Below, piece after piece: positions 14,679 through 23,008 of a stretch of 33,844 bases of DNA (positions are counted from its first letter, which is position 1; each line of letters starts with the position of its first letter). Origin of the DNA: Onstottus_B sp049273855 (GTDB lineage Bacteria > Acidobacteriota > Blastocatellia > UBA7656); NCBI GenBank assembly GCA_049273855.1, contig JBASRN010000112.1, forward strand, positions 1 to 33,844, read 5' to 3'. The notes below the pieces were generated by a model. It had not been told where the DNA came from. It did no database searches and saw nothing but the letters and a program-made list of their open reading frames with translations. The position numbers were made by a program, and so were the translations under genes.

Positions 14679-15095
14679 GTGAAACAGCCAGATCCACAAA
14701 AGGCATTTCTCGGAGTCGGGTGGGCCTTTCCGCCGTGTCTCGAAGCGGATGGCGCAATCGCGCTGGTGGCCTATGAAGAGGACATCCGCCAGTCGATTCT
14801 CATAATCCTGGGTACAAACCCGGGCGAGCGAGTCATGCGTCCCGACTTCGGCGCAGGACTGAATGCGTTCCTGTTCGAGCCCATCTCGTTCTCGACCATG
14901 CAGCGAGTCAAGCAACGCGTTGAAGAGGCGCTGATCGACTGGGAGCCCCGGATAGACGTCGAGCAGGTACGGGTCTCGAACGACCGCAGCGAGCCGGGAA
15001 AGCTGATGATCAACATCGACTATCGCGTGCGCGCTACCAACACCCGGGCGAATCTGGTCTACCCGTTCTATATCGAGGAGGGATCTACAAGGTGA
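14679..15095 (+). CDS. gp25-like baseplate wedge protein (GPW/gp25)
   Basis: A small baseplate protein that starts sheath polymerisation. GTG 14679 is preferred (GGAGG at 14666-14670, 8 nt upstream). A TTG at 14658 would overlap the PAAR gene. The 138-aa product has the family pattern: 'DPQKAFLGVGWAFPP', 'DIRQSILIILGTNPGERVMR' with the EPR-like 'PDFGAGLNAFLFEP', then 'RVEEALIDWEPRIDVEQVRV' and a final NIDYRVRATNT strand. Its stop overlaps the GTG start of the baseplate-J gene (GTGA), so the two are probably translationally coupled. Confidence 0.93.
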   Translation: MKQPDPQKAFLGVGWAFPPCLEADGAIALVAYEEDIRQSILIILGTNPGERVMRPDFGAGLNAFLFEPISFSTMQRVKQRVEEALIDWEPRIDVEQVRVSNDRSEPGKLMINIDYRVRATNTRANLVYPFYIEEGSTR

Positions 15096-18000
15096 ACGCG
15101 AGGCCTTCGATAGAACTTGACGCCCGCACGGCTGAAGAGATCGTCCGCGAGCTGCTGGCGCGGCGGCTGGGTTTCGTGCCCGAGTGGAAGGTGCTAGACG
15201 GCAGCGCGGACTCGGCGTTGGCACGGATCTTTGCCCGCTACCTGTACGCGGTCATCCAGCGGTTGAATCAAGCGCCCGAGAAGAACAAGCTCGCCTTCCT
15301 CGACACGCTTGGCCTCACTCTGGTGCCGGCACAAGCGGCGCGCGCACCGATCGTGTTCGAGCTGTCGGCGGATGCCGGAGACACCCGCGCACCCGCCGGT
15401 ACGCAACTCGCCGCCCCACCGCCGCCCGAAAGCAGCGAACAGATAGTATTCGAAACCGAGCGCGCGACTGGACTGGGCCCCGCGAAGCTGAGCCAGGTCG
15501 TTACCCTCTGGCCGGGGCGCGATCAGTATCTGGATCACACGGCGGCCCTGTTGGCCGGCGAATCTGTTCAGCTCTTCCGAAAACCCGCGCTGCTCGATAC
15601 TCCGCACGAGTTGTACCTGGCGCACGAAAAGCTGCTCGCACTGGCGGGCAACGTGGCGGTTGAAGTCGAGGTCGAGCTTACCCAGGCAAGCAGTGAACGC
15701 TTGAGCCTGCTATGGCAGTACTGGGATGGCAAACTGTGGCGCTTGTTCAAGTCGGTGAGACCGGCTTGCTCGGAGAAAGAAGCCGCGAACGCCGACAGCA
15801 CCAACGGCTTTACATCAAGCGGCCGCTTCAGGCTCGAGGCTGATTGCGCCGAGAGCAGTAAGACCACGGTCAATGGCGTCGAGTCATTCTGGATTCGCGC
15901 ACACCTGACCGAACCACTGGTGCCCGACCCGTCGAAGGCGTTGCCGCGGGTCGAAAGCATTCGATTGAGCAGCATCTTAACCAACCCGTTGAAGGCGACG
16001 CTTGGGGTGTTGGCCGAGGACCTGGCTCCAGCGTCGGCCGGGAGCACGACGATTCAGGGAACGGTGGCCAACGAAGCCGGCTACAGGCTGCCAGCGGTCG
16101 ACGTCAAAATCACGAGCCCCGAAGATCCGAACTTCGACCAGAAGAGCGATACGACGACCGGGTCCGGCGATTACTCGGTTGCCCTCGACGACCCGGTTCT
16201 TCCCGGTAACACTCTGGAGTTTAAGGTTTCATTCCTGAAGCTAGAGGCGACCGGTGTGCTTGAAGGGTTCGAGGAGGACCACAACCAGAAGGTTGACCTG
16301 ACCTTCAATGTTGACGGGCTCGATCCCGAAAAGGCATTCAGCGACGCAACAAAACTCGATGTTACCAAACCCTTCTTCCCGTTCGGCCAGCAGCCACAGC
16401 CCGGCTCGGTCTTCTATTTCAGCCAGCCCGAGGTGTTCAGCAAGCCTGGAGCAAAGGTGCAGCTCTACGTCGCGCGAACCGAGTCACCGCTGGACAAGCT
16501 CGACGTGACGACCAACACCGTCGAGTTGGAGGCTCTGTCCGCCGAGCTGGAATCCGGTGACGAAAAGCTCCCGCATTTGATCTCGTGGGAGTACTGGAAC
16601 GGCAAAAAGTGGATCACGTTGTTTCAATCGACCGATCCGCCCGGCGCATCCTTCTCCTCGTCCGGCTCACAACCGGCCACCCGACCGGTAGCTGATTTTG
16701 AGGAGACTGAGATCATCGAGTTCACCGTTCCCTCAGACATAGAGCCTACAAAAGTAAATAATGAGGAAGGGCTGTGGATGCGGGCGCGGGTGGTGAGCGG
16801 CGGATTCGGATTCGCGCGCACGATTGTTTGGCATGACCAGCAGGAGACTGAGAACAGTTTCACATACGTGCTGTCCAAACCGCCTTCGATTGCGGCGTTC
16901 AGGCTTGGCTACAGTTGGCGCTACGGGCCGTTCCACGCCGAGCAGGTGCGCACTTACAACGACTTTCAATATGAGGACCACACCTACGAAGCGAAGTGGC
17001 CGGGCGAAACCTTTCTTCCCTTCAGCCGGGTCGAGGACGTGACCCCGGCACTCTATCTCGGATTCGACAAGAAACTGCCGGTCGACCGGCTCGGGTTCTA
17101 CTTCGACATCGAAGAGCAGAAAGGGGAAACCAGGGGTCCCGCGCTGATCTGGGAGTACTTCGACGGAGCCGAATGGCGCGGGCTGGCTGTTGAAGACGAG
17201 ACCAGCTACCTGAGAGTCCCGGGCATTCTTTCATTTATCGCGGCCGAAGACAGTCAAGCGCTGGCGCGATTCGGAACTGAACTGCACTGGATGCGCGGTC
17301 GTCTGAAGGAAGACGGTCCGCCGGGCGAGCCGACGGTAAACGGCGTCTTTACCAACGCGGTGTGGGCGTCACAGCGGCGGACGATCAATGACACGCCGCT
17401 CGGCGCAAGCTCGGGTCTGCCTGATCAGGTGTTTGTCTTCACCCAGATTCCGGTGCTCGACGGCGAACGAATCGAGGTGCGGGAGATCGCGGGTGCGCGT
17501 GCCAACGTCGAGTGGCGAATTCTCGCCCTCGAGGTTTCGGGCGGCGACCCGAACATAATCCGCGAGCTTGAAGATGCGCTTGGCCGGGAGAGCGCCGAGG
17601 TCGATCTGGTCTACCGCGACATCAGACTGCGGAGAGACCGCAACAAGAAGGTCGCTGAGGTCTGGGTTCACTGGAAGGCGAAGCCGCACCTGTTCTTCTC
17701 GGGACCGGGCGACCGCTGTTACGTGGTAGACCGCGCGCGCGGGTTGCTCTTCTTTGGCGATGGTGTGAACGGGAAAATCCCGCCGCCGGGCGCGCAGATC
17801 CTTGCGCGCAAACACCGCGCCGGAGGGGGGAGGGCCGGCAACGTCGAAGAGGGAGCCATCAAGCAGATGCTTGGCGCAATCGCAGGGGTGCAGGCTGTTT
17901 CGAACCGGCGTGCCGCGGAGGGCGGAGCCGATGCCGAAACGATCGAGCGATTCAGCGATCGGGGTCCGCGTTCGATACGGCACCGAGGCCGCGCAATCCT

Positions 18001-18565
18001 GCCGTCCGACTACGAGACGCTTGCCCGTGAGGCATCGGCCGCGGTCGCGTTTGCCCGAGCGATATCGACTCGCAACGACAGCGGGCGCCGGCTCGCCGGT
18101 TGGGTGACGTTGATCATCATCCCTCACAACCAGGACCCGAGGCCCTATCCCTCGTTCGGATTGCGCGAGCAGGTGCGCCGTTACATCGAACACCGCGCGC
18201 CGGCTGATGTGGTCGCGGCGGGCCGGGTCTATGTGACCGGACCCGATTATCTCGCGATCGATGTGAAGGCGACGCTTGCACCGCGCGACCCGGCGGAGGC
18301 GGGGGCGATCGAAGAGCGAGCGAGGCTAGCCCTCGAAGGCTTCCTGCATCCGCTAAAAGGCGGGCCCGACCGGCGCGGTTGGGAGCTGGGCCGCGACGTC
18401 TACATATCTGACATCGCCGCCGTACTCGAACGAGTCGAGGGGGTCGACTACGTGAAGGAGCTGGATCTGCTCGTAGGGGGCCAGTTGCAGGGGGAGCGCG
18501 TTGAGATTGCAGATAACCGAATAGTGGCCGCAGGCAATATAAGGCTGAAGCTCGAAACAGAATAA
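15092..18565 (+). CDS. Baseplate J-like wedge protein (Pvc11-like) with inserted regulatory-like beta domain
   Basis: Large wedge component of 1157 aa from GTG 15092. The N-terminal part ('LARIFARYLYAVIQRLNQAP', 'KLAFLDTLGLTLVPAQAARA') is the usual start of eCIS gpJ-like proteins. Residues about 313-412 look like a carboxypeptidase-regulatory-like beta-sandwich insert ('TTIQGTVANEAGYRLPAVDV', then 'SGDYSVALDD'). The central region has repeated 'WEYWNGKKW', 'WEYFDGAEW' and 'WQYWDGKLW' strands, which look like repeated beta modules. The C-terminal third is the J core ('LFFGDGVNGKIPPPGAQILA', 'RAILPSDYETLAREAS', 'HPLKGGPDRRGWELGRDVYI'). It is longer than the phage J proteins because of these insertions. 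Family assignment is confident. Confidence 0.92.
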   Translation: MNARPSIELDARTAEEIVRELLARRLGFVPEWKVLDGSADSALARIFARYLYAVIQRLNQAPEKNKLAFLDTLGLTLVPAQAARAPIVFELSADAGDTRAPAGTQLAAPPPPESSEQIVFETERATGLGPAKLSQVVTLWPGRDQYLDHTAALLAGESVQLFRKPALLDTPHELYLAHEKLLALAGNVAVEVEVELTQASSERLSLLWQYWDGKLWRLFKSVRPACSEKEAANADSTNGFTSSGRFRLEADCAESSKTTVNGVESFWIRAHLTEPLVPDPSKALPRVESIRLSSILTNPLKATLGVLAEDLAPASAGSTTIQGTVANEAGYRLPAVDVKITSPEDPNFDQKSDTTTGSGDYSVALDDPVLPGNTLEFKVSFLKLEATGVLEGFEEDHNQKVDLTFNVDGLDPEKAFSDATKLDVTKPFFPFGQQPQPGSVFYFSQPEVFSKPGAKVQLYVARTESPLDKLDVTTNTVELEALSAELESGDEKLPHLISWEYWNGKKWITLFQSTDPPGASFSSSGSQPATRPVADFEETEIIEFTVPSDIEPTKVNNEEGLWMRARVVSGGFGFARTIVWHDQQETENSFTYVLSKPPSIAAFRLGYSWRYGPFHAEQVRTYNDFQYEDHTYEAKWPGETFLPFSRVEDVTPALYLGFDKKLPVDRLGFYFDIEEQKGETRGPALIWEYFDGAEWRGLAVEDETSYLRVPGILSFIAAEDSQALARFGTELHWMRGRLKEDGPPGEPTVNGVFTNAVWASQRRTINDTPLGASSGLPDQVFVFTQIPVLDGERIEVREIAGARANVEWRILALEVSGGDPNIIRELEDALGRESAEVDLVYRDIRLRRDRNKKVAEVWVHWKAKPHLFFSGPGDRCYVVDRARGLLFFGDGVNGKIPPPGAQILARKHRAGGGRAGNVEEGAIKQMLGAIAGVQAVSNRRAAEGGADAETIERFSDRGPRSIRHRGRAILPSDYETLAREASAAVAFARAISTRNDSGRRLAGWVTLIIIPHNQDPRPYPSFGLREQVRRYIEHRAPADVVAAGRVYVTGPDYLAIDVKATLAPRDPAEAGAIEERARLALEGFLHPLKGGPDRRGWELGRDVYISDIAAVLERVEGVDYVKELDLLVGGQLQGERVEIADNRIVAAGNIRLKLETE

Positions 18566-18572
18566 GGTTGCC

Positions 18573-20831
18573 ATGAGTGTACCGCTGCCAAATCTGGATG
18601 ATCGCCGATGGGCGGACCTGATCGATGAAGGCCGCTCCCTCATCCCGCTCTATGCGCCGGGGTGGTCTGACCACAATGCACACGATCCGGGCATCACGTT
18701 GATGGAGTTGCTGGCCTGGATCGCCGAGATGGATATCTACTCGCTGAATCGCATATCGGATGAGCACAAACGTAAGTTCCTTGGGCTGGTTGGAGTCAGG
18801 CTCTCGCCGCCCAATCCCGCCCGCGCCGTGGTCAGCTTCCGATTGAAGCTCTCTGACCGGCCGGTGCGGCTCCCGGCCGGGACCGAGGTTGCAGGCGCAG
18901 ATCCGTTCGGCGAGATGACTACGTTTCGGACGCTCGCCAGGCTAAGAGTTGCCGCAGGCTCGCTAGCGGCGATCCTGCTGAAGGACTCGAGCGGTTATCA
19001 CGACCTGACCGGTAACTTTGAAAGGGGCGAAGCGACGGGCGTGTTTGGCGCAGTTCCCGAACGAGGCGCCGAGATTTATTTCGGCTTCAACGCTCGACTA
19101 CAAAGGCTGCGCCCGGTCTCGCTGTACTTCACGTTCGCCGGAGGCCGTTCCGGAGAAGATGAGCGCGAGCGCTTGATCGAGGAAACACTTGCTCAGAAAC
19201 GGGCCTGTCAGCCACCTCCGCTGCTGATCCCTTGCGAGAAAAATGGTCGCAGCGTTACTCACGAAGAGAAGTTCTTAGCTGTGCTGCCGCCAAACGATCG
19301 GGTGCGATTGCAATGGGAGTTCCTAACCGAGATGGCCGGGCAAGAAGAGTGGATTCCTCTCAGTCCGGACCAACGCCAGGTAACCGATGACACTCGAGCT
19401 TTCACCCTGGATGGCTCGATCGTGTTAAGAATTCCTCGTCGCACGGCCAGATCGATCGGTGGACCCCTGATTGCCGGGCTCTACTACATCCGCTGCCGGT
19501 TCGAGGCAGGAGCTTACGACGCGCCGCCCATTATAAAAACCGTGAGCTTTAACGGCGTTGCCGTCGAGCAATCCGCGCCCAACAGCGCGCGATTCAAGAT
19601 TCGCAGGGCCGTCACAGCCACCGGGACCGCGCCGGTGGCAGGCGCTTCAACAGCGGTTCACATAGAGCTGGACGGCGAGTCCGCGATTACCGCGCTCAGC
19701 TTCGACAAAAAACAGCCCGATGACCCCGAGTTCAAGGTGCTTGACTATCAACCTTCGTCCGCATTGGCTGAGGGTCAACTCGGGCTGGAAGCCATCTTCG
19801 TGGGCCACGCGACGGCAGTGCCTCTTCAGGAACACAGTTTGCCCGGCGCACCCATCGTGCAATCGAGTCTGCGGCTATTCACGCTCGAGGAGGGTGATTG
19901 GCGCAGTTGGGAACGGCGGAGCGACCTGGAGGCATCGGGGAACGATGGCGCTCACTTCGTGCTCGAGGCAACAAGCGGCGTGATTCAGTTTGGCGATGGG
20001 AGGAGAGGCCGCCTGCCTCGACTCGATTCGCTCATCGTGGCCCAGTACGACACCACTCGGGCGGATGAGGGCAACCTTGCGGTGGGAAAGATCGACCGGG
20101 TGCCAAACTCGCCGCACAATCGCGCCTTGGTTAACGACTTCGACGAGAAGCGCATTCGGATTGAAAGCCTGACCAACCCGGTGCCCGCAGCGCTCGGTGC
20201 GGCGGCTGAGAGTCTGAATAGCGCCATAGGCCGGGCGATCGAGCTGGTCGGTTCAACCTGGCGGGCCGTCACTCTTACAGACTACGAAGAGCTTGCGAAG
20301 AAGACGCCCGGGGCACGGGTTGCGCGGGCGTCCGCGCGGGCGAGTTTGCATCCGAGCTTTCCCTGTTTCAAGGCACCCGGTCTCATCACCTTGATCGTCG
20401 TTCCCGAGATGCCGGTTCCGCGGCCGACGCCGAGTGCCGAACTGAAGCGAGCCGTTAAGGCTTCTCTCCACCGGCGCCGGGTGATTGGAACGCGAGTCGA
20501 GGTGGTTGGGCCTGTGTACGTGGAAGTGGCTGTCAGAGCCAGAGTCAAAGGATGCACCGGGGCGAGCAGATCGGCATTGCGACGGAATGTAACGGAGGCG
20601 CTCGACCGGTTTTTCGATCCGCTCAAGGGAGGTCCCGACGGTAGTGGGTGGCCCTTCGGGCGAGACGTTTACCGGTCGGAGGTCATGCAGGTCATCGAGG
20701 AAGTACCGGGAGTAGATCATGTTGTGTCGCTCGAGCTGCTTGACCGGTGTGGCGAGGCGACCTGCGGAAACATTTGTCTCGGACCGGCGTCGCTAATCGC
20801 AGCGGGGCGGCACGAGATCGAGGTGGTTTAG
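18573..20831 (+). CDS. Second baseplate J-like wedge protein (Pvc12-like)
   Basis: A 752-aa protein 7 nt downstream of the first J gene. The N-terminus 'MSVPLPNLDDRRWADLIDEG' and 'WSDHNAHDPGITLMELLAWI' are typical of the partner wedge protein. The C-terminal core mirrors the first J protein ('VIQFGDGRRGRLPRLDSLIV', 'LTDYEELAKKTPGARVARAS', 'FFDPLKGGPDGSGWPFGRDV'), and it ends in a short Cys-containing tail ('LLDRCGEATCGNICLG'). The two J-like chains form heteromeric wedges around the hub in Afp/PVC-type baseplates. The shared 'DPLKGGPD-GW-GRDVY' segment shows common descent of the two neighbours. Confidence 0.92.
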   Translation: MSVPLPNLDDRRWADLIDEGRSLIPLYAPGWSDHNAHDPGITLMELLAWIAEMDIYSLNRISDEHKRKFLGLVGVRLSPPNPARAVVSFRLKLSDRPVRLPAGTEVAGADPFGEMTTFRTLARLRVAAGSLAAILLKDSSGYHDLTGNFERGEATGVFGAVPERGAEIYFGFNARLQRLRPVSLYFTFAGGRSGEDERERLIEETLAQKRACQPPPLLIPCEKNGRSVTHEEKFLAVLPPNDRVRLQWEFLTEMAGQEEWIPLSPDQRQVTDDTRAFTLDGSIVLRIPRRTARSIGGPLIAGLYYIRCRFEAGAYDAPPIIKTVSFNGVAVEQSAPNSARFKIRRAVTATGTAPVAGASTAVHIELDGESAITALSFDKKQPDDPEFKVLDYQPSSALAEGQLGLEAIFVGHATAVPLQEHSLPGAPIVQSSLRLFTLEEGDWRSWERRSDLEASGNDGAHFVLEATSGVIQFGDGRRGRLPRLDSLIVAQYDTTRADEGNLAVGKIDRVPNSPHNRALVNDFDEKRIRIESLTNPVPAALGAAAESLNSAIGRAIELVGSTWRAVTLTDYEELAKKTPGARVARASARASLHPSFPCFKAPGLITLIVVPEMPVPRPTPSAELKRAVKASLHRRRVIGTRVEVVGPVYVEVAVRARVKGCTGASRSALRRNVTEALDRFFDPLKGGPDGSGWPFGRDVYRSEVMQVIEEVPGVDHVVSLELLDRCGEATCGNICLGPASLIAAGRHEIEVV

Positions 20832-20845
20832 GCAGGACGGTGGAG

Positions 20846-21898
20846 ATGGGCGAATGTGAGGTGAGAATGGTGATGATCCGCGGACCGGAGATCGAACGCA
20901 TCGAGTATTGGGAGGGACAACGGCTGCGCTCGCGTGACTTTCGCGACCAGATCCGAACTGAGGCCCACTATCGCTGGTGGCACAATCGCGCACTCCACAA
21001 CACGTTCGGAGTCAGGTACGGCTTTGCGCTTTCGGAAGTAGCGGAGGGGGGCGTTCTTTCGGCGTTGAAGATCGGTTGCGGACTCGCGTACGACTGCTTC
21101 GGCCGGGAGTTGATATCGCAGACCGAACAGATCGTGCCCGTCCCATCGGCGATTGGACCGAACGCAAACCGATTGCTGCTCGTCGTGAGCTACAGGGAGA
21201 CCGCTGAGTTCTCTCGCAGGCAGGATTTGCTGAGCGCGTGCCCTGCCGGCTCCGTCTTGATCGAGGAACCGCGGTTCTCCTGGGTAACCGCCAACAAGTT
21301 TCGCATCGGGCACGCAGTGCCGATAGCGAGTATCAAGTATGAAGACCCCGGTCGCGTGCCGGTCCTCGACACACTTTTTCGCGTACCGCCATCGCGCGCA
21401 CTGAGGCGGCCGCGGCTTGTCACAAGCGCGACGATTCCAGGCGACACGCCGTGGGAACTTTGGAGCGAAAGCGTCCGGACCTCCAACGGACCAGTCGCGG
21501 TCAACCTGGGAATGCAAGTTGATATCGACACTTCAACGAGTGGTTTCACCGAGACTCCCCTCTATTTCGCCTGGCTCAGCGGGCGCCTGTGGAAGGCTGC
21601 CAACATCGCGTTCTTTCCAGCGCCCATGCTTCATATCCCGAGCGCGAGCTACAAACAGTTTCGAGTGCGGCTCTGGATGCCGACGATTAATCTGCTGCTG
21701 GGTGGGCGGGCGCGGAATGCCAATGGGGGCTTCGAACGCGAGTTCATCAACTATGCGAGAGAGCAAGGGTTGCATATCTGTTGGATCGGGATTCAGTGCA
21801 TGCCGGATATCGACTGCGAGCCGTTGGCCGAGTGCGAGTGTTTGGTAGCCCCGCCTTCTGACGAAACAGCGAAGCCACGAACGCGGGAGGGTCGATGA
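20846..21898 (+). CDS. eCIS distal-operon paralogue 1 (GQ-L / HN+-L module)
   Basis: A 350-aa protein of a family I know only as uncharacterised eCIS-associated proteins. The N-terminal helical module reads 'IERIEYWEGQRLRSRDFRDQ' and 'HYRWWHNRALHNTFGVRYGF', followed by a beta strand with 'IGCGLAYDCFGRELIS'. Three further copies of this module lie downstream (21946, 25432, 26244). The rest is beta-rich, and the C-terminus is Cys-rich ('CWIGIQCMPDIDCEPLAECE'). Start ATG 20846 has AGGA 8 nt upstream; ATG 20867 is an alternative. The position after the J genes and around tail protein I suggests a baseplate-peripheral or fibre-attachment role (inference). Confidence 0.8.
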   Translation: MGECEVRMVMIRGPEIERIEYWEGQRLRSRDFRDQIRTEAHYRWWHNRALHNTFGVRYGFALSEVAEGGVLSALKIGCGLAYDCFGRELISQTEQIVPVPSAIGPNANRLLLVVSYRETAEFSRRQDLLSACPAGSVLIEEPRFSWVTANKFRIGHAVPIASIKYEDPGRVPVLDTLFRVPPSRALRRPRLVTSATIPGDTPWELWSESVRTSNGPVAVNLGMQVDIDTSTSGFTETPLYFAWLSGRLWKAANIAFFPAPMLHIPSASYKQFRVRLWMPTINLLLGGRARNANGGFEREFINYAREQGLHICWIGIQCMPDIDCEPLAECECLVAPPSDETAKPRTREGR

Positions 21899-21903
21899 GG
21901 AGG

Positions 21904-21921
21904 CCGCCTGGCTGAAGGCGG
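21904..21921. repeat. Short hairpin between paralogues 1 and 2
   Basis: CCGCCT at 21904-21909 pairs perfectly with AGGCGG at 21916-21921 with a 6-nt loop (GGCTGA), in the 47-bp gap between two co-directional genes. No U-tract follows, so it is not a classical terminator. It may be an mRNA-processing or REP-like hairpin. Confidence 0.5.
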
Positions 21922-21945
21922 AACCACAGAACAGAGGATCGAGCT

Positions 21946-23004
21946 ATGGACTTCTTGAATCAGACACGCTTTATCGAGCGGCTTCAGTTCTTCAACGGCC
22001 AGCGGCTGTTTGCTTCCGACTTGCAGGGTCTGGAGGCGTTCAATCGCGAGATGCGCTGGCTTCACAATAAGAGCCTGCATCAGCCGGGCATCGGCAACGG
22101 CTTCGCGGTCTCGGGCAAGAAGGGCGAGCGCGAGGTCCGAGTCGACCCTGGCTACGCTATTGACATCGAAGGGCGGGAAATCGTACAGACTCAGACGGCA
22201 CTCGAGCCCATACCTCCAGTGTCCAGCGAAGTGGACGGTAGTCCGGTCCAGTTCGATCTCACAGTCTCTTATCCACCGATTGAGGACCTCGAAGAGACCG
22301 AAACGCGCGAAGGAGTCTGCGCCGGCCAGGGAGTGGTGCGGCGGAAGGAAGAACCGGTCTTCTGTTGGGTGCGGCTCGACCGAAACGGCCAGCCGCTTGA
22401 TCCAAAAATCAAGACCGAAATCCTCGGCGGTCTTAGAATCGTACTCGCGCGGGCCGAGGTGCTCGACTGCTCCTTGAACAAGGACGTTTCGATCGCGGAG
22501 CGGCTGAGCGCGCGGCCTGCCTCGCAGCCTTACATCTGCTGCGGCCATGTGGATGCCGTTGAGTGGAAGGTCGAGAACCTCGTCGCGTTCGATCTGCCCA
22601 GGGTGCTTGGGTCGTCCGGATTCAAGCGCTTGCAGGCGCAGTTTCAGCAGGCGGTCTTGGCCTTCCCCCTGGTCCTGCCAATCAGCTTAAGTCACGACGT
22701 AGATACGAGCGAGTGCGGGTTTCTGACAACTCCGTGCTACACAGCGCGAGTCGCGGGGCCGCGAGTCTTTCGCTTTCCGGTGGACATCGGAGACGGCGTG
22801 ACTGAAGAAGTGTCGATCTTCGCCGAGGGCCTTCCGCAGATCACCGAATCTGAGCCGGACCATTTCGTGGCGGACGTTCAGCCGATCATTCAAATACTCA
22901 CGCCCTTCACGTTCCCGCTCGCCCAGACCGAAGATCTGCTCAAACAACTCACCGAGCGGATGATCAAAGAATGGCGTCTTGAATGGATGGGAGTCGAGGG
23001 CTAA
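21946..23004 (+). CDS. eCIS distal-operon paralogue 2 (GQ-L / HN+-L / PGxAID module)
   Basis: A 352-aa protein sharing the module with paralogue 1: 'FIERLQFFNGQRLFASDLQG', 'REMRWLHNKSLHQPGIGNGF', then 'VDPGYAIDIEGREIVQ'. This is followed by a beta region with 'VRRKEEPVFCWVRLDRNGQ'. The C-terminal 120 residues differ from the other copies ('CGFLTTPCYTARVAGPRVFR', then 'FTFPLAQTEDLLKQLTERM') and end in an amphipathic helix. No catalytic motif, signal peptide or membrane segment is visible. It ends 4 nt before the GTG start of the NHL/tail-I gene. Likely an accessory baseplate structural protein by context; the family is otherwise uncharacterised to me. Confidence 0.78.
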   Translation: MDFLNQTRFIERLQFFNGQRLFASDLQGLEAFNREMRWLHNKSLHQPGIGNGFAVSGKKGEREVRVDPGYAIDIEGREIVQTQTALEPIPPVSSEVDGSPVQFDLTVSYPPIEDLEETETREGVCAGQGVVRRKEEPVFCWVRLDRNGQPLDPKIKTEILGGLRIVLARAEVLDCSLNKDVSIAERLSARPASQPYICCGHVDAVEWKVENLVAFDLPRVLGSSGFKRLQAQFQQAVLAFPLVLPISLSHDVDTSECGFLTTPCYTARVAGPRVFRFPVDIGDGVTEEVSIFAEGLPQITESEPDHFVADVQPIIQILTPFTFPLAQTEDLLKQLTERMIKEWRLEWMGVEG

Positions 23005-23008
23005 AGCC

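Noticed and set aside
17369..18193. A 274-codon minus-strand open frame inside the baseplate-J gene
   Set aside because: It lies fully opposite the conserved J core; composition is that of an antisense shadow (Arg/Pro/Ser-rich, no motif).
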